From the NCBI RefSeq assembly GCF_029227915.1, contig NC_079883.1, positions 27,466,001-27,530,000 of the forward strand: 64,000 bases of DNA. Direction: 5' to 3'. This document shows, in pieces, positions 10,898-20,742 of the stretch. The notes under the pieces were generated by a model. That model saw only the letters and a list, made by a program, of their open reading frames with translations. It made no database searches and was not told the DNA's origin. The position numbers were made by a program, and so were the translations under genes. Origin of the DNA: Hydractinia symbiolongicarpus (Eukaryota; Cnidaria; Hydrozoa; Anthoathecata; Hydractiniidae). How positions within the stretch are numbered: the first letter of the stretch is position 1; every line of letters begins with the position of its first letter.

Positions 10898-13800
10898 TTA
10901 TTGTATGGAACAAGCTTCAGATTTGCTCGCGTTTCTCTCTTTTCCATCAAGTTTTGCTTCAAAAATTGCTTCCATCCATTGTTGACAATCTTCTTCAGTT
11001 TCAGCAGCAAACGTTTTATCTTTTTTCTTTTTGTTTAAATACTTGATGACAAATAACTTGGTGTTGTCTTCTGGTTGTTCCACCGTGATGTCGAGTAAAA
11101 CGATCAACTTCAATTTATGCTACAAAAACAAATAAAAATCCAAGCTTTGATATCATACTTCGAAAAAATGATTAGTCTTGTATTTATACTCGATTTTTAT
11201 CTACCCTTTCATCATGCCAAATCAAGCACATGTCAGGTATTTGGTCTACAAAAACAAGCTTTTCATAACCAATGACAAATGCTGATCATGAATTTCTGGT
11301 GCAGGCACATTTTTTTGGACTTCACGGTTACCAAGAGACTATGTTTTTTTGACCTGACCTGTTAATACTTGCCGATTCATATAAGCTGATACATTGAAAA
11401 TACAATTATGCTAATAAAGTTATGCTAAATGAAGGCATGTAATTTCTTCCTGGATTTGTAAGCTTGGACTTAATTTTTTTCGTGGAATTGGAAGACGCTC
11501 TTATGTGTTCGAAAATATATGATTTTCCGAACATAAATTTTTTTCAGAATCATGTTGGGCTACATAGTTGATACCACAGAAGATTGTTATGCGTCTACAA
11601 AAAGACTTAATTAGCAATAATGAAATCTACAACGATTTTTCGAATTCTTATTTTCATGCATTGACAGAAATTTACACACCACCCAGCCATACATCAGTTA
11701 AAATATTAAAAAAGAAAAATTATATAGTCTATTGGAAACCACTGTGTAAGTTTTTCACCACAAACATTTTAAGTACGTAACAACCACAAAACTTGGATAA
11801 GTATAACTTTATAGCTGTAACAACAGATAAATCTTTTCCACTGCTTACAAATAAGCTTGAAAAATATGTGGTAATATATTCTAATTATTTTTTTTAAATA
11901 AAACTTTCAAATTATAATAGTAATACTATATAATAAAAATCAATACACTTGTATAAAATCACAACACTGCATGCAAAAATAAAAAGTACTGCTTTGTTAT
12001 AACCAAAGTAAATATTTTATGATTCAATTTTCTATTGTTGACGTTTAGCTTATTCCATTACAGCTCAGAAAAAATTCTTTTCGACATGGGAGTCTTGTGA
12101 CAATTATGTGGCAATACATACACAAACTTGAAAGTTCAAACCCGTGTCTTGACGTTTCATTGTTTAAAGAAATTATAATTTTAAAACATTTGCTACAGGT
12201 CAATTCAATAGTAACTTTTTGGACCACTTTGTAATTTCGGTTTCCACCTTTAATTTTAAAGCCGCACTACTTTGTAATACATTTGTGCGCCACCTTAGAA
12301 AGCGTGTGTAATCTTTCTTACTTTCCTATAGGCTTAATTTTAAGCGGTAAGTTTTATTTTTGTAATCAGGTAAGGGTCTATCAGTTATCATCTTGTCCAT
12401 GCTAGAGTTGGACAGGGTATATTAATAACCCTCTTCCAATTTGATCTACACTGTTCCTCTGCATCAAGTTCATCCTTATTACCTCCTGCCAAGTCTCTCT
12501 CAGTCTACCTCTGGGCTTTGCCCCAAGAACTATCATGTCTCTACACTTTCTTACCCAATTATTCTTCTCCATTCTTTTCAAGTGTCATCTCATATCATTC
12601 CTTTCTACACGGTCCTGCTTCACTGCCCATGTCTCACTACCATACAACATAACACTTCTTACACAAGCCTCATACAACCTACTTTTTACCTTAATTGACA
12701 AAACTCTGCTAGTCAACAAAGGACGTAACTCTCTGAACTTTTTTCAAGCAGAACCTATCGTATCCTGCGAGTAACACTTCATCTAACACCCCCTCCACTA
12801 CCCAACACATCACCTAAGTAACAAAAGTTCTCAACTATCTTTAACGAGCCACTGTTGTACATCATTAAAGCTGGAAATATTCCATTTTCTATAATCTCAC
12901 CTTTGTAACGCTTGCAGACAAACTGAATGTCAGCTCTTAACCTTTCTTAACTTCTTATGTATCCAATGTTCTGAACACCATCGACGGTGCTTTTAAGAAT
13001 AAATTAAACAACAAAGGACTAAGTACAGAACCCTGATATATACAACATTTACACTAAGTTCATCACTAAGTGAATCCTTAATCCTGGCACGACTTCTAAC
13101 ATTGCTGTACATAGACTGTACCATCTTAACTAGACACTCATCCACACCTAACTTTTTATAGCCCACTAATAACTTTATTTGGCACTCTGTTAAAAGCTTT
13201 CTCTAAATCTATAAAGAAAGAAAAATGAGATTCTTTCTCTTACCTAAATGCTTTTTCTGAAGCTGTATTGCCACGCCCTGGAAAAAACCAAATTGCATCT
13301 TATCTATATATCAATTCTTTTTCTAAGTAACTTATTAATCACTCTTTCAATAAAATTCATTACTTGGTCAACCAACTTCAAATCTCTATAGTTACCTCTT
13401 TCAATGCATCACCATTGCCCTTGAAACAATTCACTAGCACACTCGAATGCCAGTCACTTGGAATACACCATCCTTTATAATCTGATGAGCAACACTTGTA
13501 ATAAGCTCAACTCCAGTATATCAAACTTTGGTGTACCAAACTAAAAAAATTGAAGACCTCGATTTTAACTTTTATATATGCATTCTATGTTTGCTTTAGA
13601 AAAACAAGTGGTTCCACCAATAGTTATTTCTTTAATTACCAAGCTAATATTAAGATTTTATAGTAATTACTATAGTCAAGAAACTGCTTACTTACTTACT
13701 TACTTACTTAAAAAACATCTCTCATTTTATGATGTCAGCAATGACACAAAAAAATGCAAAAATTTGCTGACCTGTTCTTGAAACACTGTCAACTTATTTG

Positions 13801-16800
13801 TTAAAAACAGGTGGGGTTGACCAAGCCTTGGAATTTTTTACTATTTTGGTCCTTTCAGGAAATGACGTCAAGTTATTTGGTCTCAAAGATCTATAAGTGC
13901 ATTGTAATTGCTTTATTTATATTATGCTATTGAGATTAGCTAAATTAATGTTACTGGCGTGGCAACTTATAATTTGTCAATTAACATTAGTGACATGCAT
14001 TTTTCAGCAACAATATTTCGTGCTTCCCTTTTGATGATTTTTGATCATTTTCTTCAGGAGTCAATTTTGAAAACCGATAAGTTTACAAAACCCACCATGT
14101 TTGATAAAATTCCAATAACTATCTATTTAATACAAAAAAGTAGTTTTTTGTCTTCATTTTTTCCAACTATTTTGTATATATGTAATTTTTACTGTAAATT
14201 TTTTAAAGTTTAGCAAAATATTCTGGACTAGAAGCCGGTGTGGTAGTCCTTATCTTCTGTCTCCTTTTTTTTAGCAACAAGAAGAGGACAAGTTCTTTGC
14301 CATTAGTGAAAAAACAACCAAAAAAAGCAAACATATTATTATTAACACACAGCCCCCAAGAACAGTCTAGGTAAACATCTAATTAGGCGACAGTGTTGGC
14401 TAATTCGCACTACGTTTTTGTCCTTATTTATTTTTTCCTGTGACGTGGATGGTCATTATTCAGAACACCAAAGATTGCCACAGGAGGTTTGAGCCAAAGT
14501 TGCCAATGCATGGTGCAAATAAGGTGATAATTGGTCAAAATTTGTTGAAAAGTAAACAGATTTGGTTCACATAAAAATTGTAGTGCGAAACGCAATATAT
14601 AATTTTAAAGTAGAGATGTGCATATTTTACATGGCTAGTCTCACAAATATTGAGGGATATACCCTGTCTATTATTTCCAGGGGGGCATGGCTTATAGATG
14701 GGGAGTTCCAGAGTATTTAATACTCATTTTGAGCTACGCATACCCAATTTGGGTCAGTGCTCCTCCAGACAACTGCCTGCAACATCCAACGCCCCACACA
14801 GTGTGCTATCTTCCCAATTTCCTTTCACATGGCTTTAGTTAACCCGGGCTATGGTAACATTTACTTGCCCATATATATATAGACCACTTTCTGCGTGACT
14901 TAATTCTTTTGTATTCATTTTGAGAACAATGGACATACGCTCACTTTGGTGTAGGTAAGAAATCAGGATTCGCACAGGGTAAAATGGTTATTAATGCAGA
15001 TTAAAGATTTTTTTGGGGTAGCATAAGAACTAAGAGGAACTGGAATTAAATTTTAACTATATTCTTTTAATTTTTCTAAAAAAATTTTACTAATTTTGAG
15101 TGAATATTTCTTTCATTATTGTGGTATGTTGTTTATATTTTCTGCCTACAGGAATGCTTCTCAGTTCAGGAGTTGAGTCAAAAAGGGAAGCCACTACCCA
15201 TCTGGGAAATGGTTTCCCATTTGGGAAACTTTACGGTTTCGCATTTGGGAAACCGTTACCCTAAACAGGAAATAAGGCAATGGTTTTCTATTAGGGAAAC
15301 CACCAAAATAAAAAGGAATCTGCGCACAAGCTGGTTAAGAAACGCACTACAAATTTTTAACCAATAGAAAGGGAATGGATGTCAGGTGTGAGCATCGGCA
15401 GACCGTTACCCAGCTATCACATCACAAGGTACTAGATAACACTAGGTTGAGGATGGCTAGTGTAAATGTTGGTACTCTGAGAGGTAGAGCAGGTGAAGTA
15501 GTTGAAATGTTAGAACGTAGATCTGTTGATATGTGTTGTGTTCAGGAAGTCAGGTGGAGAGGAGCTTCAGTGAGATTTGTGGAAGGTAGGAGGGCAAGGT
15601 ATAAGCTTTTCTTGGATTAGTAATAGTGATGGATATGGAGGAATTAGCATATTCGTTGCAGAGAAGTGGGTAGAAAAAGTAATAGATGTTATGCGTGTTA
15701 ATAGTTGTATTATAGTGATAAAGTTTTTGATAGGTAATAGGATTGTCACTTTTCTGTCAGTTTATGCTCCACAGTGTGGACTCAGTAAGAAAGATAAAGA
15801 TAAGTTTTATGATGAGTTAATAGCAGTCACATCAAAGTTTGGAGACACTGAACTTGTCATGGTGGTCAGTGCGATAGTGACAATGTTGAAAGTACTTGGA
15901 CTACTTTGAAGAATTGTCTTGTAGAAGCTTCTGATGATACCTGTGGGTGGAGAAAAGGACCAGACCTGGTGGTGGAATAATGAAGTTGACCAGTGTATAA
16001 AGGAAAAGAGGAAACTTTGGGAAGAGTGGAAGTCAGGTGGTAGTTAAAATATTTAATTAGAAGCTAAGCGTCGTGCTCGTACAGCAGTGTATAAGGCAAA
16101 ATCAGAAGCAGAGAGAAACAGATTTGCAGATATGTTAAGAAGGGAAGATCAGTGCAATCAGGTATTCAAGATAGCAAAGCAAATAAAGAAGACTAATCAA
16201 GATGTTGTAGGTGAGAAGTGTATACATAATGATGAAGGTGTTTTGGCTAGCACAGAGGAGGAGAAAAGGGTAGCTTGGAAGAATTATTATCAGAGGTTGC
16301 TTAACACTGAGTTTGATTGGGATGAGGATAATTTGTCTGATGATGATGTTGTAGAAGGGCCAGCTATGCAGATCAAGACAGAATGGGTAGTGGAGGCTAT
16401 TAGGAAATTGAAGATTGGCAAGGCTGCAGGAGTATCAGGTATTGTTGCAGAGATGGTAAAAGCATCTGGATATATTGGAGTTGAGCTTATTACAAGTCTT
16501 GCTAATCAGATTATAAAGGATGGTGCTATCCCGAGTGAGTGGCAGTCAAGGGTAATATTGAATTGTTTCAAGGGCAAGGGTGATGCATTAGAAAGAGGTA
16601 ACTATAGAGGTTTGAAGTTGGTTGATCAAGTAATGAAAATTATTGAAAGAGTGATTGATAAGTTACTTAGAGAAAGAATTGATATAGATAAGATGCAATT
16701 TGGTTTTTTTTCAGGGCGTGGCACTACAGATGCAATATTTTTACTCAGATAGCTTCAGGAAAAGCATTTAGGAAAGAGAAAGAATCTCTATTTTGCCTTT

Positions 16801-18487
16801 GTAGATTTAGAGAAAGCTTTTAATAGAGTGTCATGTAAAGTTATTTGGTGGGCTATGAGAAAATTAGGTGTGGATGAGTGGCTAGTTATGATGGTAAGTC
16901 TATGTACAGCAACGCTAAAAGTCGTGTCAGGATTAACGATTCACTTAGTGATGAATTTAGTGTAAATGTTGGTGTACATCAGGGTTCTGTACTTAGTCCT
17001 TTGTTGTTTGTTCTAGTCTTAGAAGCGCTGTCGATGGATGATTTGGTTCTCATAGCGGAGTCGGTGGAAGAATTAGTTGAAAAGTTTGAGAAGTGGCAGG
17101 AAGGACTAGAAGAGAAAGGGCTAAGGGTGAACACAGCAAAGTCTAAAGTCATGATTAGTAGCATTGCAGCCATGTGTGACCTTGTAGTTAGAAAGTGGCC
17201 TTGTGGAGTTTGCAGGAAAGGGGTTGGTAGTAACTCAATTTTTTGTCAGACTTGCAAGCATTGGGTACATAAGAAGTGCAGTAGGTATTGGTGGTAGGTT
17301 AACAGCTGACATTCAGTTTGTATGCAAGCCTTGCAAAGGTGAGATTATAGAGAGTATTTCCAGCTTCAATGATGTACAACAGTGGCTCGTTAGAGATAGT
17401 TGAGAACTTCTGTTACTTAGGTGATATTTGGGCAGTGAAAGGGGTGTTGGAAGAAGTGTTACTTGCAGGATAGGTTCTGCTTGGAAAAAGTTCAGAGAGT
17501 TACTTCCTTTGTTAACTAGCAGAGCCTTGTCAATTGAGGAAAAAGTAGATTGTATGAGGTATCCGCTAGGTATACGTAGCATTAAAGATGTTATCCAGAT
17601 AAAAAGATTGAATTGGCTGGGGCACTTGGAAAGAATGGAGGGGGATAATTAGGTAAGAAAGTGTAGACTTGATAGTTCTTGAGGCAAAGCCCAGAGGCAG
17701 ACAGAGAGAGACTTGGCAGAAGGTTATAAGGACAGACTTGATACAGAGGAAGTTGAGTTTAGATCTAACACAGTCTAGATTAGATTAGAAGAGGGTCATT
17801 ATTATACCGCATCCAACTCATGCTAGCATGGAAAACAGACGTTAAGCATAGAATGATGATAATGATGATGATGAAATTTTCACAGAAGGAAAAAAAATTA
17901 TTGTAGACTCTTTCCGCAGTTCCGTAAAATTGTTCTGAGAATGGTTAACGGTTTCCCAAAAGGGAAACCCAAATTAAAATCAACAAAATTAGTTTAAAAA
18001 ACAGTTTCCTATATGGGAAACCATTTCCTCATATGACATGGGAATTTCCCTATAAAACATGGGAAACCGTTTCCCTTTCAATGTTATCTCCCGAACTGCT
18101 TGTGCATGTGCAAAAATCCGCAAACTTTTGAACTTTTGCAAACATTGGCAAGTCATCTATTGAATCGCCGCCAAGGGGAACGTATTCTCAAAAGTAAGTT
18201 TAAGTTTTCGTTCATCTAGTTAGGCTACTAAATGACTCGCCTAATTAGGCCATGTCATCTAATTAGGTGTTTACCTTAAAAAGAAGAAGTAATTGGAGAT
18301 GATGTTTCATTACCTTTTTATCAATCTTTTTGTATGCAATGCAGTCCTTTTCTAGTTTTAATGCACATTCATGCCACGAATTTAAAAATTTTCCCTTTTT
18401 AAGAAGTCTTCCTTCTTTTCCAATAAAAGAAGATTGATTTCCAATCACACTGCTGCTGGAAATCTCACTAACAGCTGCGCCTGCCAT
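10898..18487 (-). CDS. Small pleckstrin-homology (PH) domain protein
   Basis: Two exons, 18314-18487 and 10898-11119, joined in phase 0 give 131 aa. Exon 1 encodes beta strands 1-4 of a PH domain (GKEGRLLKKGKFLNSWHECA, then a CIAYKKIDKK strand). Exon 2 encodes the remaining strands and the closing helix with its invariant tryptophan (EEDCQQWMEAI). The protein is essentially one PH domain with short tails. PH domains bind phosphoinositides or proteins at membranes. The usual basic pair after strand 2 is only partly present (HECALKL where KxWxxRWF is common), so lipid binding is uncertain. The 7.2 kb intron is full of transposons. The start at 18487 is preferred; an in-frame ATG at 18511 would add eight residues. 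The start faces the HAD phosphatase gene across fewer than 200 bp. Confidence 0.8.
12395..13545 (-). mobile_element. 5'-truncated antisense copy of the RTE/BovB-like LINE
   Basis: Read on the minus strand, this matches the 3' portion of the larger LINE at 15375-17872, from the reverse transcriptase middle (around 16468) to the 3' end. Shared landmarks include the phrase for AACTATCTCTAACGAGCCAC and the terminal ATGCTAG...GGACAGGG. It carries many stops and indels, so it is inactive. Its opposite orientation to the larger copy could form an RNA hairpin in the PH-gene intron. Confidence 0.75.
13686..13709. repeat. ACTT microsatellite
   Basis: About six tandem copies of the tetramer ACTT inside the PH-gene intron. 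Confidence 0.6.
14611..14866 (-). mobile_element. tRNA-derived SINE, antisense, head truncated
   Basis: It shares most of its length with the fuller copy at 50703-51062, including GTGCATATTTTACATGGCTA, GGATATACCCTGTCTATTAT and the GGGTTAAC segment. The tRNA-like head is missing beyond CTTGCCC. It is 5'-truncated in SINE orientation. Confidence 0.8.
15191..15303. repeat. GGGAAACC palindromic repeat block, left part
   Basis: The block has about seven copies of GGGAAA or TTTCCC-type motifs in both orientations, such as GGTTTCCCATTTGGGAAAC. A matching block lies at 17942-18084, on the other side of the LINE, so the two probably formed one array before insertion. Confidence 0.6.
15375..17872 (+). 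mobile_element. RTE/BovB-like non-LTR retrotransposon (LINE), degenerate
   Basis: The 5' part encodes an endonuclease-like segment (MASVNVGTLRGRAGEVVEML, CCVQEVRWRG, then SVYAPQCG after a frame change near 15600), of the type often annotated as craniofacial development protein 2-like. Reverse transcriptase follows (16087-17190) with RKLKIGKAAG, NYRGLKLVDQVMKIIERV, GFFSGRGTTDA, VDLEKAFNRV and VHQGSVLSPLL. The catalytic segment is reduced to ALSMDDLVLI, as if sequence just before the catalytic pair were deleted. A cysteine-rich module (CGVCRKGVGSNSIFCQTC, then WVHKKC) and a C-terminal stretch (NWLGHLERMEG) come next. A GATGAT-rich tail closes it near 17872. Frameshifts and an in-frame TAG at 16750-16752 show the copy is dead. 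Clade assignment is from recall, not alignment. Confidence 0.85.
17942..18084. repeat. GGGAAACC palindromic repeat block, right part
   Basis: Repeated GGTTTCCC and GGGAAACC motifs in both orientations, for example CGGTTTCCCAAAAGGGAAAC and CATGGGAAACCGTTTCCC. It pairs with 15191-15303 across the LINE insertion. Confidence 0.6.
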
Positions 18488-18672
18488 TTGTATTGTAAAC
18501 AAAAGCATCACCCGGGTCGGATTTGTTTATGTTTTTGACAAAACATAATGGCGGTCTTTTGAGTTGCGAAAGTATAGCCTTTTTAAGCCAGACAACCCCT
18601 AAAGTAAAGATTAACTTAATAATGACTTTTTCAATGAGTGCTAGGTTATGTTATCAAAGATTATCTACAAAC
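18488..18672. promoter_or_regulatory. Putative bidirectional promoter, PH gene / HAD phosphatase gene
   Basis: The two start codons point away from each other and are 185 bp apart, or as little as 11-35 bp if upstream in-frame ATGs are used. It contains a GC-rich CACCCGGGTCGG patch in an otherwise AT-rich area. A shared promoter is inferred from the spacing. Confidence 0.4.
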
Positions 18673-19574
18673 ATGAAGACAACTTTGCCAATTACCGGCG
18701 TCATATTTGATATGGATGGAACATTGACAATTCCTGTTTTAAAGTTTCAAGAATTAAGGGAAAGGCTTGGTATTTCTGACGATGTTGACATATTGGATTA
18801 TGCAAATAGTGCTCCAGATTATGACAAGCCGCGTATACATAAAATTATAGAAGACTTTGAAGACGAAGGGAATGAACGACTTCAGTTAAAACCATCTATA
18901 CACGATCTATTTTACTTTTTAAAAAGAGAACAGTTAAAAACCGCTCTACTAACTAGAAATAATAAAAAGTGTGTCGATTCATTTATTAAAAGATTTATAC
19001 ACAGGGACAACAAAGCAATTTTCTCTGAGGAGAAACATTTGTTTTCAAAGGTGCCAAGATTTAAAACATGTTAGCTCTTAATGTTTTATATTTTTTCTAG
19101 CTATAGCTATCTTCTTTAGCTAGAATGCTTTTGTTTTATAGATAGTAACCCGCGATTTTCTTCCTACGAAACCCCATCCAGCTCCTGTTCACCATATTTG
19201 TGCAGCTTGGAAGGCACCAGAAGAAACGGTTCTAGTTGTTGGGGATGACTGGCATGATATTGAGTGTGGGAACCGAGCAGGGTCAGGTTTGTATTGTAGA
19301 AAACATGATTATTAAACATGATTATTCTGACAGGGAAATCATTAAACAAATACCACCACCTCGCCTCAGATATATACTTGATTTTGGATATACATTTCTT
19401 TTTTTCTAGATTCTCCTTCGCTTTACTTAATTTTAGTGAAATCTTTATTTAGTCACTGTCCTGATGACGAAACCTTCCAACACGAACATTAAAAATAAAG
19501 CAGATTTTTGTATTGATGATTTGTCAGAACTTGTTACACTGTTGCAGACAAATTTTACTGTCAAAAAAGATTGA
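18673..19574 (+). CDS. HAD-superfamily hydrolase (phosphoglycolate phosphatase-like)
   Basis: Three exons (18673-19050, 19142-19286, 19453-19574) join in phase to 214 aa. All four HAD motifs are present: GVIFDMDGT with the nucleophilic and acid-base aspartates (residues about 9-17), the motif II threonine in TALLTRNN, the motif III lysine in TKPHPAP, and motif IV GDDWHDIE. A short cap segment sits between motifs I and II (KFQELRERLGISDD). The size fits small HAD phosphatases acting on sugar phosphates, nucleotides or phosphoglycolate; the substrate cannot be read from sequence. The reading frame is open upstream to ATGs at 18523 and 18622. Using 18622 would add a basic, serine-rich stretch (MSARLCYQRLSTN) that could be a mitochondrial presequence. 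It is divergent with the PH gene. Confidence 0.88.
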
Positions 19575-20214
19575 TTTTGGTAAAAGGTGGAAAGAATTTA
19601 GTTGCTGACATTATTCTGTTGGAATAATATACCAAACTACATTAGAAAAAAAACATGGATATAAAAGCATCTGTTTTTACCATGACTCACAACTTAAACT
19701 GGATCACAACATATCAAACGTTTTTACCTTTATTTCTAATAGAATTCTATGAACATTTGAAATAACTAAAGTTTTTTTTTAATTTGACCACAAGTACTTA
19801 AATTATTATATTATTATTTGCAAATGAAATCAATTTTACCATCTTTTGTTAAGTTATATAATTTATACTTGGTGGTATATTTATTAACAAATAGACGTTT
19901 CTTTATGAGCATCAGGTAAATTTGCACTGACCTCAATAGTTCTCAGTTAATCGTTTAGTCTCCATTTTATTTCAAAATTTAGGCGTCATTTACTCACGAA
20001 TGCTTATTTTGTTGTCAATTTCTCAATTTAAAACATCTTTATAACTTTGTTGTGAAAAATCATCTCCAGAAAATAGCAGAGTCTTTATTTTTATAAAGTA
20101 TTTCACAAATAATTTTAATAGTATAATACGTAATAATGTATAATCTATTTTTATGCAACGTAACACTTTTATAGATTTCTGAATTACTGAATAGACCAGC
20201 TTACAATTTTTTTA

Positions 20215-20620
20215 TTTCATAAGAAACCACTTTAAAAAAAAACTGACCAGTCGTCTACCAAAAGATTAAGAAACTTTTACTTATGTAAAAATTAAAAAAA
20301 AATTAAGTATGAAACTTTTAAAATGCCGTCAATCAATGGCAATCGAAGGCATTTAGGTATAACAAAAAAAATTCGACAAATCTGGAAGACTACTTAAAAA
20401 TTAACCATTTTAGATAACGAATAAAGGACGAAAAGTCCAACCTCGTTCACAGCGCCTGTTGTTAACCGGGACAGCGAGACGAACATTTCGATGTCAGGAA
20501 AGATACAAGATGCCCTGTGGACGAGGTTGCGAAAAGGCATGTTTTTGATTGAATATCCCTCATACACCCCGTAAAAATTGAGTTTTAAGATCCCTTTACC
20601 AGTTGGTCGTTTGCTTCGTT
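20215..20620. repeat. Dispersed repeat, copy 1 of 2
   Basis: Shares AGAAACCACTTTA, GATTAAGAAACTTT, AATGGCA...GGCATT and ATCCCTCATACACCCCGT, in the same order and with indels, with 36490-36830. Type unknown. Confidence 0.45.
20437..20530. mobile_element. AACCTCG-family fold-back MITE-like element
   Basis: The left end is CCAACCTCGTTCACAGCGCC and the right end is GCCCTGTGGACGAGGTT, inverted copies of each other. About 94 bp. It is inserted within the dispersed repeat at 20215-20620. Confidence 0.55.
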
Positions 20621-20691
20621 TCTGAAAAACTGTATATATATACTGTTTTCATTTCGTGTTTTTGCGAATATCTACACCTATGTCACAATGC

Positions 20692-20702
20692 TTTATTTTA
20701 TT
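20692..20702 (-). promoter_or_regulatory. Overlapping polyadenylation signals for KPTN
   Basis: On the minus strand the sequence reads AATAAAATAAA, two overlapping AATAAA hexamers, 41-51 bp after the KPTN stop codon. Confidence 0.55.
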
Positions 20703-20742
20703 CTTCACAGAAACTTCCGACCAAGCGATTATAACGTGATGA

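Larger units (their letters stand above)
14369..18276. mobile_element. Candidate DNA element with inverted ends, invaded by a SINE and a LINE
   Basis: The left end reads AGGTAAACATCTAATTAGGC (14369-14388). The right end, on the other strand, reads AGGTAAACACCTAATTAG, followed by an 18 bp internal duplication (ATGACATGGCCTAATTAG) and then GCGAGTC. Allowing for that duplication, about 22 of 25 positions match. Inside are a SINE (14611-14866), blocks rich in GGGAAACC/GGTTTCCC (15191-15303 and 17942-18084) and, between the two blocks, the large LINE. I see no clear target duplication, so the exact ends are uncertain. The right end lies only about 37 bp from the PH exon 1 donor. Confidence 0.45.
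19575..20691. other. Intergenic between HAD and KPTN 3' ends; repeats only
   Basis: A dispersed repeat occupies about 20215-20620 (second copy at about 36490-36830), with a fold-back MITE-like insert at 20437-20530. The rest is plain AT-rich sequence without coding potential. Confidence 0.5.

Noticed and set aside
10704-10985. 93-codon plus-strand ORF before the PH exon
   Set aside because: Its end overlaps the PH exon in antisense; no homology or splice signals were recognised.
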